Below are positions 1 to 6,007 of a stretch of DNA of 8,434 bases, piece by piece. Numbering within the stretch: position 1 is the first letter of the stretch; each line of letters opens with the position of its first letter. The DNA comes from Cyanobacteria bacterium Co-bin13. Its GTDB lineage: Bacteria; Cyanobacteriota; Cyanobacteriia; Phormidesmidales; Phormidesmidaceae. Under the pieces are notes generated by a model. The model was not told the origin of the DNA and ran no database searches. It worked only from the letters and a program-made list of their open reading frames with translations. The translations under genes were made by a program, and so were the position numbers. The stretch is taken from NCBI GenBank assembly GCA_014534385.1, contig JACVRP010000144.1, forward strand, positions 1-8,434, in the 5' to 3' direction.

Positions 1-2
1 GC

Positions 3-143
3 GGCAACTCCCGCAATGAGATTCTGATCACCAGCGGCACCTTCACCCCCGCCGAACCGGTTCCCGAACCGTTGACTACAGCGGCTCTATTTCTGGTAGC
101 GACGGCAGGATTGGGGCTGACTCGACGGGCGCTCAAAGCCTGA
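3..143 (+). CDS. PEP-CTERM exported protein, C-terminal end only
   Basis: The gene is cut by the left edge, leaving 46 residues and a TGA stop in the frame that starts at base 3. The tail has the three parts of a PEP-CTERM sorting signal. A Val-Pro-Glu-Pro motif lies at local residues 20-23, a hydrophobic stretch of about 17 residues at 24-40, and Arg-Arg at 41-42, followed by a short end Ala-Leu-Lys-Ala. Ahead of the motif is a short linker rich in Thr, Ser, Pro and Ala. By family knowledge such tails anchor an exported protein in the inner membrane until an exosortase (EpsH-like) cuts near the PEP motif and passes the protein on to the surface. The role of the missing N-terminal part cannot be told. 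No exosortase gene is in the window. It reads in the same direction as the GST that follows after 53 bases. Confidence 0.85.
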   Translation, partial: GNSRNEILITSGTFTPAEPVPEPLTTAALFLVATAGLGLTRRALKA

Positions 144-196
144 TCGTCAGGGGCAATTTCGTGGCATTCTGATAGCCAGTATTCAAAAGAGCCCCG

Positions 197-862
197 ATGA
201 TCACGCTGTATCACACACCCATTTCGCTCAATTCCCGCCGAGTCTGGGTAGCCCTGCTGGAGAAGGGGCTGTCCTTTGATCTGGTCGAGGTCAACCTTCC
301 CGGGGGCGAGCAATACCAGCCAGAGTTCCTGGCGATGAACCCGTTTCATCACATCCCGGTGCTGGTGGACGATGGGACTACGGTGATTGAGTCCTTCGCT
401 ATTTTGGATTACCTGGAGGCGAAGTATCCTACCCCAGCACTGCTGCCAAAAGGGGCGGATGCGATCGCAACAGTCCGCATGGTGCAGATGGTCGTGCTGA
501 ATGAGCTGACGACCGCTCTTGGCCCGCTCACCCGACAGTTTATGGGCTTTGGCGAAGTGTCACCAGAAGAAATCGATAAGGCCAAGCAGCAGGTTGCCGT
601 CTCCCTAAAATTCTTTGAGTCGAAGCTGGGAGATCAGACCTTCTTCGGCGGCAAGCAGCTGACGCTGGCTGACATTGTTTTAGGCATTGTCACGCCTTGG
701 TTTAACGAGCTGTCGCTGCCCTTGGCCGACTATCCGGGCCTGCAAACCTGGACGGCCCGGCTGATGGAGCGACCCGCTTGGAAGACTACCCAGGCCACCC
801 CAGAGCAGATCGAGGCCTTTAAGGCGCGTGCCCGCGAAATGATGGCAAAGCGCCGAGGTTAG
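197..862 (+). CDS. glutathione S-transferase family protein
   Basis: A complete 221-residue cytosolic GST. The N-terminal thioredoxin-like domain covers about residues 1-78. It has the candidate catalytic Ser10 or Ser13 in the TPISLNSRRV segment, the cis-proline of the HIPVL motif at Pro54, and the Glu65-Ser66 pair that binds the gamma-glutamyl part of glutathione. The all-helical C-terminal domain (about 90-215) has the conserved N-capping motif LTLAD at 155-159 and a late WTARLMERPAW segment. Such proteins conjugate glutathione to electrophiles or reduce peroxides; the substrate cannot be read from sequence. The start is the ATG at 197, with only a weak purine-rich stretch (AAAAGAG, 185-191) just upstream. 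It faces the polysaccharide cluster and ends one base from the rfbB stop, so it is a neighbour and not part of that pathway. Class assignment (theta, zeta or a cyanobacterial class) is uncertain. Confidence 0.92.
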   Translation: MITLYHTPISLNSRRVWVALLEKGLSFDLVEVNLPGGEQYQPEFLAMNPFHHIPVLVDDGTTVIESFAILDYLEAKYPTPALLPKGADAIATVRMVQMVVLNELTTALGPLTRQFMGFGEVSPEEIDKAKQQVAVSLKFFESKLGDQTFFGGKQLTLADIVLGIVTPWFNELSLPLADYPGLQTWTARLMERPAWKTTQATPEQIEAFKARAREMMAKRRG

Positions 863-863
863 A

Positions 864-1937
864 TCACCCGTAAATCTTGCGGTAGTAGCTCTGATAATCC
901 TCCGACAGCAGCGGCATCCACCAGTCTCGATGCGTCAGGTACCACTGCACCGTTTTACGCAGCCCCTCCTCCAGCGTGACGCTAGGTGACCAGCCGAGCT
1001 GAGTCTGGATTTTGGTAATGTCCATTGCGTAGCGACGATCGTGGCCGGGCCGATCCTTAACGAAGGTGATCAGGTCACGGCAGGGGCGCACCGGCAGATC
1101 TGCCGCCAGCTCATCCATCAGGTCGCAGAGGGTGTAGACCAAATCAATATTTTTTACCTCTGCTTGGCCGCCGACGTTGTAGGTTTCTCCCGGCTGAGCC
1201 TGGTGCAGCACCCTATCAATGGCGCGGCAGTGGTCCTCGACGTATAGCCAGTCCCGAATATTCTGACCGTCACCGTAGACGGGCAGGGGTTTGCCCAGCA
1301 GCATGTTGACGCACATCAGGGGAATGAGCTTTTCGGGGAAATGGTACGGGCCGTAGTTATTGGAGCAGTTGGTGACCAGGGTGGGCAGGCCGTAGGTGTG
1401 GAAATAGGCGCGGGCCAAGTGGTCGCTGCCCGCCTTAGAAGCTGAGTAGGGGCTGTTGGGGGCGTAGGGCGTGGTTTCTGAGAAGGCCGGATCTTCTGGC
1501 CCCAGGCTGCCGTACACCTCATCGGTGGAGACGTGCAAAAAGCGCCAGTGCGAGGGCTGGCCCTGCGCCTGCCAGTACTGACGAAAGGCTTCTAGCAGGG
1601 TGAAGGTGCCAACGACGTTGGTCTGGACAAAGGCATCGGGACCGAGGATGGAGCGATCGACGTGGGATTCGGCAGCGAAGTGAACTACCGCATCGATTGC
1701 GTAATCTTGCAGCAGGGTGGTGACGAGGGTGCGATCGCAAATATCCCCCTTCACCAGCTCCACTGCACCCGCCTCGATCAAATCTGCCAAGGTTTTGGCA
1801 TTGCCGGCATAGGTCAGGGCATCGAGCACCCACACTTTTTCGCCGGGTCGCTGTTGGGCCCAGTGCCGCACAAAGTTAGAGCCAATAAAGCCCGCGCCAC
1901 CCGTTACCAGCAGCCGCTTTAAGGGAAGTTCTGTCAA
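864..1937 (-). CDS. rfbB: dTDP-glucose 4,6-dehydratase
   Basis: Second step of dTDP-L-rhamnose synthesis: NAD-dependent conversion of dTDP-glucose to dTDP-4-keto-6-deoxyglucose in the cytosol. The 357 residues match the family length. It is an extended short-chain dehydrogenase. The Rossmann motif GGAGFIG is at 13-19, HFAAESHVDRS at 86-96, the catalytic Thr138-Asp139-Glu140 in STDEVYG, and the Tyr164-xxx-Lys168 pair in YSASK. The substrate segment NNYGPYHFPEKLIP is at 193-206 and RPGHDRRYAMD at 296-306. Start choice: the frame opens with TTG, not ATG, but a perfect AGGAGG lies 7 bases upstream (1945-1950) and the next residues fit the family, so TTG is probably real. It is the last gene of the minus-strand cluster, 43 bases after rfbA, and its stop lies one base from the convergent GST stop. 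I see no terminator hairpin. Confidence 0.97.
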   Translation of the reverse strand: MTELPLKRLLVTGGAGFIGSNFVRHWAQQRPGEKVWVLDALTYAGNAKTLADLIEAGAVELVKGDICDRTLVTTLLQDYAIDAVVHFAAESHVDRSILGPDAFVQTNVVGTFTLLEAFRQYWQAQGQPSHWRFLHVSTDEVYGSLGPEDPAFSETTPYAPNSPYSASKAGSDHLARAYFHTYGLPTLVTNCSNNYGPYHFPEKLIPLMCVNMLLGKPLPVYGDGQNIRDWLYVEDHCRAIDRVLHQAQPGETYNVGGQAEVKNIDLVYTLCDLMDELAADLPVRPCRDLITFVKDRPGHDRRYAMDITKIQTQLGWSPSVTLEEGLRKTVQWYLTHRDWWMPLLSEDYQSYYRKIYG

Positions 1938-1944
1938 CTGCCTA

Positions 1945-1950
1945 CCTCCT
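1945..1950 (-). promoter_or_regulatory. Shine-Dalgarno AGGAGG that sets the TTG start of rfbB
   Basis: A perfect anti-16S core, AGGAGG on the minus strand, sits 7 bases before the TTG at 1935-1937. It decides the start, because no ATG or GTG lies at a family-like position nearby. Its upstream edge overlaps by two bases the small inverted repeat at 1949-1966. Confidence 0.8.
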
Positions 1951-1966
1951 CACTGTTCGCACTGAG
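1949..1966 (-). repeat. inverted repeat in the rfbA-rfbB gap
   Basis: CTCACTG, a TTCG loop on the plus strand, then CACTGAG: a 7-base stem with one mismatch and a 4-base loop. On the minus-strand transcript it would form a small hairpin directly upstream of, and touching, the AGGAGG of rfbB. It could modulate ribosome access or mark an RNA processing site. It is short enough to have arisen by chance. Confidence 0.35.
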
Positions 1967-1980
1967 TTTTCAAACATTCT

Positions 1981-3054
1981 CTAAACCAGCTCGATCTGCG
2001 AGTCATCGCTCACCAAAAACCGTAGGGCCTTGGGCCGCTGGGGCGTTGTTTTTAGGTGGGCGCGCTGGCCAATCACGCTGTCCACAATGCGGTGGGAAAT
2101 GCTCTCGATCCGCGCTCCACCCAAAATGACGCTGTGGTCGATCTCGGTTTCGATCAGCGTGACGGCATCAGAAATGCTGCTGTAGGGACCGATAAAGCAG
2201 TTCTCGATGTGGCAGTTGCGGCCTATCACCACCGGCCCTCGAATCACCGATTTGATAATCGTGGTGCCTGAGCCGATCTGCACCCGGCCGCTGATCTGGC
2301 TGTCGCGGCCCTCGACCTTAAGCGTTGTTGTCTGCAGGCAGGTATCCAGCAAAATTCGGTTGGCCTCTAGCAGGTCGTCTTTTTTGCCGGTATCTAGCCA
2401 CCAGCCCGCCAGCTCGCTGGCTTTGACCACCTTGCCATCGCTGATCAGTCGCTGGATGGCGTCGGTGATCTCCAGCTCTCCCCGAGGGGAAGGCTGAATC
2501 CGGTCAATGGCGGCATGGATGGCTGGGGAGAACAGGTACACGCCCACCAGCGCCAGGTCAGAGGGCGGCACCTGAGGTTTTTCCACCAGCTCCAGTACTC
2601 TGCCATCTGCCGCTAGCTTGGCGACGCCAAAGGCCCGTGGGTCGGCGACTCGCTTCAGCAGAATCGAGGCATCCAGGCACTCGCTTTCAAAGGAGTAGAC
2701 AAACAGATCCAAACTGTCTTGAATCAGGTTGTCGCCCAGGTACATAACAAAAGGCGAATCTTGCAGAAAGGGCCGGGCTACTTTAACCGCATGAGCCAAG
2801 CCGCTGGGGCTGTCCTGCAGAATGTAGGTGATGCGGGCCCCAAACCGGCTGCCGTCACCTGTGCGGACTTTAATCTCGTCGCCGGTCTCGGGGCTGATCA
2901 CAATGCCGATTTCAGTGATGCCCGCCGCCACAACGTTTTCAATTCCGTACCAGAGGATGGGCTTGTTCATCACTGGCACCAGCTGCTTTGCGCCGGTATA
3001 GGTGATGGGCCTCAGACGGGTTCCCTTTCCGCCAGAAAGGATTAGCGCTTTCAT
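1981..3054 (-). CDS. rfbA: glucose-1-phosphate thymidylyltransferase, long form
   Basis: First step of dTDP-L-rhamnose synthesis: glucose-1-phosphate plus dTTP gives dTDP-glucose and pyrophosphate. The nucleotidyltransferase domain (about 1-235) has the signature GGKGTR at 8-13, the metal-binding Asp108 in YLGDN, the EKP motif at 158-160, GELEITDAI at 192-200 and WLDTG at 219-223. At 357 residues it is some 60 longer than the short enterobacterial RmlA (about 290). The extra C-terminal part (about 245-340) has hexapeptide-like repeats (IGSGTTI, VVIGRNCHI, IGPYSSI, VILGGARI) typical of a left-handed beta helix, as in the long-form RmlA/StrD group. The ATG start is backed by AGGAAG 7 bases upstream (3062-3067). 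It lies 71 bases after rfbD and 43 before rfbB. No acetyltransferase active site can be assigned to the helix, so a second activity is not claimed. Confidence 0.95.
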   Translation of the reverse strand: MKALILSGGKGTRLRPITYTGAKQLVPVMNKPILWYGIENVVAAGITEIGIVISPETGDEIKVRTGDGSRFGARITYILQDSPSGLAHAVKVARPFLQDSPFVMYLGDNLIQDSLDLFVYSFESECLDASILLKRVADPRAFGVAKLAADGRVLELVEKPQVPPSDLALVGVYLFSPAIHAAIDRIQPSPRGELEITDAIQRLISDGKVVKASELAGWWLDTGKKDDLLEANRILLDTCLQTTTLKVEGRDSQISGRVQIGSGTTIIKSVIRGPVVIGRNCHIENCFIGPYSSISDAVTLIETEIDHSVILGGARIESISHRIVDSVIGQRAHLKTTPQRPKALRFLVSDDSQIELV

Positions 3055-3125
3055 CGTAATGCTTCCTCAGCCCAGTGGGTCATGGCTTAAATTCCAACCG
3101 TACATTCATACCCCATTGCCGCCTG

Positions 3126-4007
3126 TCAGGTTTGGGCGGCTAGCTCGGCCAGCATTTTCCGCAGGCTTTGTCGCCAGTAGGGGGGCCTGCGCCCGAGTAG
3201 CTGCGAAATTTTTTGGCAAGAGAACACCGAGTAGGCGGGTCGCTGGGCTGGTAGGGGGTACTCCGAGGTCGGAATGGGCACCACCTCGGGCAGAGCCTCG
3301 ATCAGGCCCAGGGTTTGGGCCTCTTCGAAGGTTGCGATCGCAACGTCAAACCAGCTCGCCACCCCGCTGCTGGCAAAGTGGTAAAGCCCACCCTGACCGG
3401 CCTGCACCGGAGCCACCAAGTCGCTGATGGCTGCGGCAATGTCGTAGGCCCAGGTCGGCGCTCCCACCTGATCCATCACCACCTTCACCAGGCCCCGTTC
3501 TGGCCCCACCCGCAGCATGGTCTTGACAAAGTTTTTGGCCGAGGGAGCCGCTCCGTATACCCAGGCCGTTCGCAGCACAATGGCCCGGTCGTTGGCCTGT
3601 AAAACCGCTACTTCCCCCGCCCGCTTAGAGTGGCCATAGCTGCCTAGGGGATCGGTTGTGTCGGTTTCCTCGTAAGGGGTATTTTTAGTGCCGTTAAATA
3701 CGTAGTCGGTAGAGAGGTGAATCACCGCCGCGCTAACCTGTTGCGCCGCCTCAGCCAGCAGACCAGGGGCCACTCCATTGATGCTGTGGGCCAGCTCTGG
3801 CTCGGTCTCTGCCTTGTCTACGGCGGTGTAGGCCGCTGCGTTGATCACGACCTGCGGCTGCAGAAGGCCCACCACTTCAGCCACCCGGTCCAGCTGCGTC
3901 AGATCTAGCTCCTGGCGAGACAGGCAAACCAGCTCACCGTGGCGAGTCAGCGTCCGCTGCAGCTCCTGCCCCACCTGCCCCCCACTGCCCAGCAGCAAGA
4001 TTTTCAT
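3126..4007 (-). CDS. rfbD: dTDP-4-dehydrorhamnose reductase
   Basis: Last step of the rhamnose pathway: NAD(P)H reduction of dTDP-4-keto-L-rhamnose to dTDP-L-rhamnose. The 293 residues are the usual length. Visible motifs are the N-terminal dinucleotide fold GSGGQVG at 7-13, NAAAYTAVDKAE at 56-67, STDYVFNG at 99-106, the Tyr124-xxx-Lys128 catalytic pair in YGHSK, RTAWVYG at 146-152, DQVGAPTW at 179-186 and the late RPAYSVF at 256-262. The ATG start overlaps the TGA of rfbC by one base (TGATG). An AGAGG at 4018-4022, inside the end of rfbC, is a plausible ribosome site about 10 bases away. Translation of the two genes is therefore likely coupled. Nothing is missing or odd. Confidence 0.96.
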   Translation of the reverse strand: MKILLLGSGGQVGQELQRTLTRHGELVCLSRQELDLTQLDRVAEVVGLLQPQVVINAAAYTAVDKAETEPELAHSINGVAPGLLAEAAQQVSAAVIHLSTDYVFNGTKNTPYEETDTTDPLGSYGHSKRAGEVAVLQANDRAIVLRTAWVYGAAPSAKNFVKTMLRVGPERGLVKVVMDQVGAPTWAYDIAAAISDLVAPVQAGQGGLYHFASSGVASWFDVAIATFEEAQTLGLIEALPEVVPIPTSEYPLPAQRPAYSVFSCQKISQLLGRRPPYWRQSLRKMLAELAAQT

Positions 4008-4555
4008 CAGGCGTATACCTCTGCATCCTTCAGGCGAGTGCCCGCCTCATCCTTAGCAGACAGGATGGGCTCTGCGTCGCCAAGAGGCCAGACTATCCCC
4101 ACGTCTGGATCGTTCCAGAGCAGCGTGCGATCAAATTCAGGCGCATAGTAGGCGGTGGTTTTATACAAAACTTCGGCCCGCTCAGAGGTCACCAAAAAGC
4201 CGTGGGCAAATCCAGGGGGAATCCAGAGCTGGCGCTTGTTTTCAGCACTGAGCATAACGCCAACCCACTGCCCAAAAGTAGGGGAAGATCGCCTCAGGTC
4301 AACGGCCACATCAAACACCTCGCCCGCCACCACCCGCAGCAGCTTGCCCTGGGGCTGCTGAACTTGATAGTGCAGCCCTCTGAGGATATGGGCCCCCGAA
4401 GCGGAGTGATTGTCCTGCACAAAGTCTGTACTTAGGCCGGTCTTGTCGCGAAAAACCCGCAGGTTAAAGCTCTCCATAAAAAAGCCACGATGGTCGCCAA
4501 ATACCTGCGGCTCCAAAACCAGTACGTCAGGTATTTCTGTCGGTGTAACTTTCAT
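4007..4555 (-). CDS. rfbC: dTDP-4-dehydrorhamnose 3,5-epimerase
   Basis: Third step of the pathway: double epimerisation at C3 and C5 of dTDP-4-keto-6-deoxyglucose. It is a small cupin. Numbered from the ATG at 4555 it has 182 residues, close to the roughly 185 of the family. FGDHRGFF is at 19-26, QDNHS at 47-51, and the catalytic base His62 lies in LRGLHYQ. Lys71, Tyr131 and Asp169 match the active-site positions, and IPPGFAHGF is at 112-120. The frame stays open 14 codons further, to a GTG at 4595-4597. I chose the ATG because MKVTPTEIPD is the normal family N-terminus and because the extension overlaps a likely -10 element. There is no clear Shine-Dalgarno sequence; a small inverted repeat lies 5 bases before the ATG. 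It is first of the rhamnose cassette and overlaps rfbD by one base. Confidence 0.96.
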   Translation of the reverse strand: MKVTPTEIPDVLVLEPQVFGDHRGFFMESFNLRVFRDKTGLSTDFVQDNHSASGAHILRGLHYQVQQPQGKLLRVVAGEVFDVAVDLRRSSPTFGQWVGVMLSAENKRQLWIPPGFAHGFLVTSERAEVLYKTTAYYAPEFDRTLLWNDPDVGIVWPLGDAEPILSAKDEAGTRLKDAEVYA

Positions 4556-4560
4556 CCCAG

Positions 4561-4583
4561 TTTCGGCAGCCCCAAACCCGAAA
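4561..4583 (-). repeat. inverted repeat in the rfbC leader
   Basis: TTTCGG at 4561-4566 pairs perfectly with CCGAAA at 4578-4583 around an 11-base loop. In the minus-strand RNA the hairpin would end 5 bases before the rfbC ATG, and its loop carries the only G-rich stretch (GGGG) near a ribosome-binding position. It may affect rfbC translation. A 6-base stem can also occur by chance. Confidence 0.4.
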
Positions 4584-4596
4584 GATATCCACACCA

Positions 4597-4605
4597 CTTA
4601 TACCA
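4597..4605 (-). promoter_or_regulatory. extended -10 element, possible promoter of rfbCDAB
   Basis: On the minus strand the bases read TGGTATAAG, an extended -10 (TGn plus TATAAG, five of six to the TATAAT consensus). No TTGACA-like -35 is found at 16-18 bases upstream, which is common when the TG extension is present. A start would fall near 4588-4591, giving a leader of about 35 bases to the rfbC ATG. It sits in the only gap over 100 bases between the adenylase and the rhamnose genes. The call rests on one motif and is tentative. Confidence 0.45.
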
Positions 4606-4659
4606 GAAGACGGCTGTTCCCCATCGTTCGGGCGGGATCACTCGCAGGGCTTAGGCTGT

Positions 4660-5991
4660 CTATGAACTCAGCTCTTCCGCGACAGGCGAATTTACCAGAT
4701 GGCGGAACTTAGAGCGCCAGCCCACCCGCTTCAGGTCATTGAAGGCAACGAATTCGAGGGTGACGTGCTCTCCCCACCAGGCTGTAACCCGCTCGCGAAT
4801 CTGATCTGCATCTGCGTGGGGGGCAAGCACGAGCCGCAGCAGGCAGCGATCTGGGGCCACCTGCTCTAGCTGAAATTCATCAATACCGCCCAGCCGATCC
4901 AGCAAATCCTGCAGGTAGTGGGTCGGGTATTGGCGGTTGCCTAGCCGCACCATGTCGTGAATCCGACCGGCAATATTGGTGATGTAAGACTCGCCGTCTA
5001 CCCGGACCAGATCGCCCAGGTCGCCAGTTTTGTAGCGCAGCAGCGGCATGGCGGCATTTCTCAAGCCGGTAAAAACAATCTCGTTCTGGCTGTCGGCGGC
5101 CACCGCCTCGCTCCAGACCATGAAGTCTAGAACCTTGAGGTGGCTAGACTGGGGGAATTCGGAGTGGGCCACAACGCCAAACTCAGCGTTGCCGTAGCGA
5201 TCAAAAATTTGGCACTTGAAGACGTCTGCGATCGCATCTCGCTGTTTCGCGTCTAGCACTTCGCCCGTGGACTCAAACACCTTAAACAGGGATTGAGGAT
5301 TGGCAAAGTGGCGCTTGGCGTAGAGGGCCAGGGTGTAGAGCGTCGAAGGATGTCCCTGCACGCCGTAGGGCCGGGTCCGCTGGAGCTGCCGCAAAATGCT
5401 CTCTAGGGCAGCGTCATCAAAGTTGGCGGTGCGAATGTTAACCCGGTTTAGGGTGATGCACTTGATCGATTCGCGCAGGCGATCACGCCAGGGAGTCTCC
5501 TCCGGAAACTCCGAGGAGAAATGGGCTTCCTTGGTGTAGCGCTTTTTGCCGGTCCACTCCAGCACAAACAGGTTAGCGGCAGCGGTCCAGTCGAGGGCTT
5601 CATTGTCGTAGTAGATCAGCGTGGAAGGGCCGGTGGATCCACCGGTTTTACGGACGTGGAGCGCTGTGCGATCGCAGTCCTCGCTCAGCAGCCGCTCCCC
5701 CTGCTCCCGAATAATGTCTTTGGTCAGGTAGGGAATGTCTTGGAAGTAGGCGCTGTCTTTGGCTAGCCGCTCCGGGTCAAAGCCAATCGCCTGGAACAGG
5801 TCGCGGTAGTAGGGTACCGTTGCGGCGGCAGCGGCCACCACCTCGGCCAGCCGCTGCTGAATAGCGTGCGATCGCTCCTCCCTTGAGAGCGCTGAAAACG
5901 CTCTCAGCTGAGCCAGCTTAGGCAAAATATTGCGCTTTTGCTGCCGCTCCACCAACGGGTAGAGAACGTAACTAATCAGAGCACCGCTCAT
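4660..5991 (-). CDS. PaaK/CapK-type adenylate-forming enzyme
   Basis: A 443-residue member of the phenylacetate-CoA ligase / CapK (coenzyme F390 synthetase-like) branch of the AMP-forming superfamily, at full family length. The adenylation motifs look intact: the phosphate loop KTGGSTGPST at 115-124, DRYGNAEFG at 264-272, RYKTGDLG at 319-326, and the hinge segment GRIHDMVRLGNRQYPT at 342-357. A late GWRSKFR at 424-430 places Lys428 at the usual catalytic lysine position. Family knowledge says such enzymes activate a carboxylate with ATP. In polysaccharide clusters CapK-like proteins are common, but their substrate is mostly unknown. I infer activation of an acid that decorates or links the glycan. 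True phenylacetate degradation is unlikely, since no paa genes are near. The ATG at 5989-5991 has an AGGAG at 6003-6007, overlapping the stop of the upstream glycosyltransferase. No signal peptide or membrane span is evident. Confidence 0.86.
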   Translation of the reverse strand: MSGALISYVLYPLVERQQKRNILPKLAQLRAFSALSREERSHAIQQRLAEVVAAAAATVPYYRDLFQAIGFDPERLAKDSAYFQDIPYLTKDIIREQGERLLSEDCDRTALHVRKTGGSTGPSTLIYYDNEALDWTAAANLFVLEWTGKKRYTKEAHFSSEFPEETPWRDRLRESIKCITLNRVNIRTANFDDAALESILRQLQRTRPYGVQGHPSTLYTLALYAKRHFANPQSLFKVFESTGEVLDAKQRDAIADVFKCQIFDRYGNAEFGVVAHSEFPQSSHLKVLDFMVWSEAVAADSQNEIVFTGLRNAAMPLLRYKTGDLGDLVRVDGESYITNIAGRIHDMVRLGNRQYPTHYLQDLLDRLGGIDEFQLEQVAPDRCLLRLVLAPHADADQIRERVTAWWGEHVTLEFVAFNDLKRVGWRSKFRHLVNSPVAEELSS

Positions 5992-6002
5992 CCCTAGACT
6001 CT

Positions 6003-6007
6003 CTCCT
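6003..6007 (-). promoter_or_regulatory. ribosome site of the adenylase, laid over the upstream stop codon
   Basis: AGGAG on the minus strand lies about 11 bases before the adenylase ATG and shares two bases with the TAG stop (6006-6008) of the glycosyltransferase ahead. Ribosomes ending one gene would be placed to start the next. Confidence 0.6.

Noticed and set aside
1316..1833. Two minus-strand open frames inside rfbB in another frame.
   Set aside because: They share the strand but have Arg/Pro/Thr-rich out-of-frame composition; the rfbB reading frame is intact with all motifs.
3055..3125. A TATGAA on the minus strand in the rfbD-rfbA gap as a promoter.
   Set aside because: It matches the -10 consensus poorly and has no -35 at acceptable spacing; co-transcription from rfbD is simpler.
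3002..3427. A 141-codon plus-strand open frame opposite rfbA and rfbD.
   Set aside because: It has low-complexity Pro/Arg-rich composition with no recognisable domain, and lies opposite two certain genes.
4556..4597. A 14-residue N-terminal extension of rfbC from a GTG start.
   Set aside because: The extension has no family counterpart, overlaps a likely -10 element, and the ATG at 4555 gives the usual length and N-terminus.
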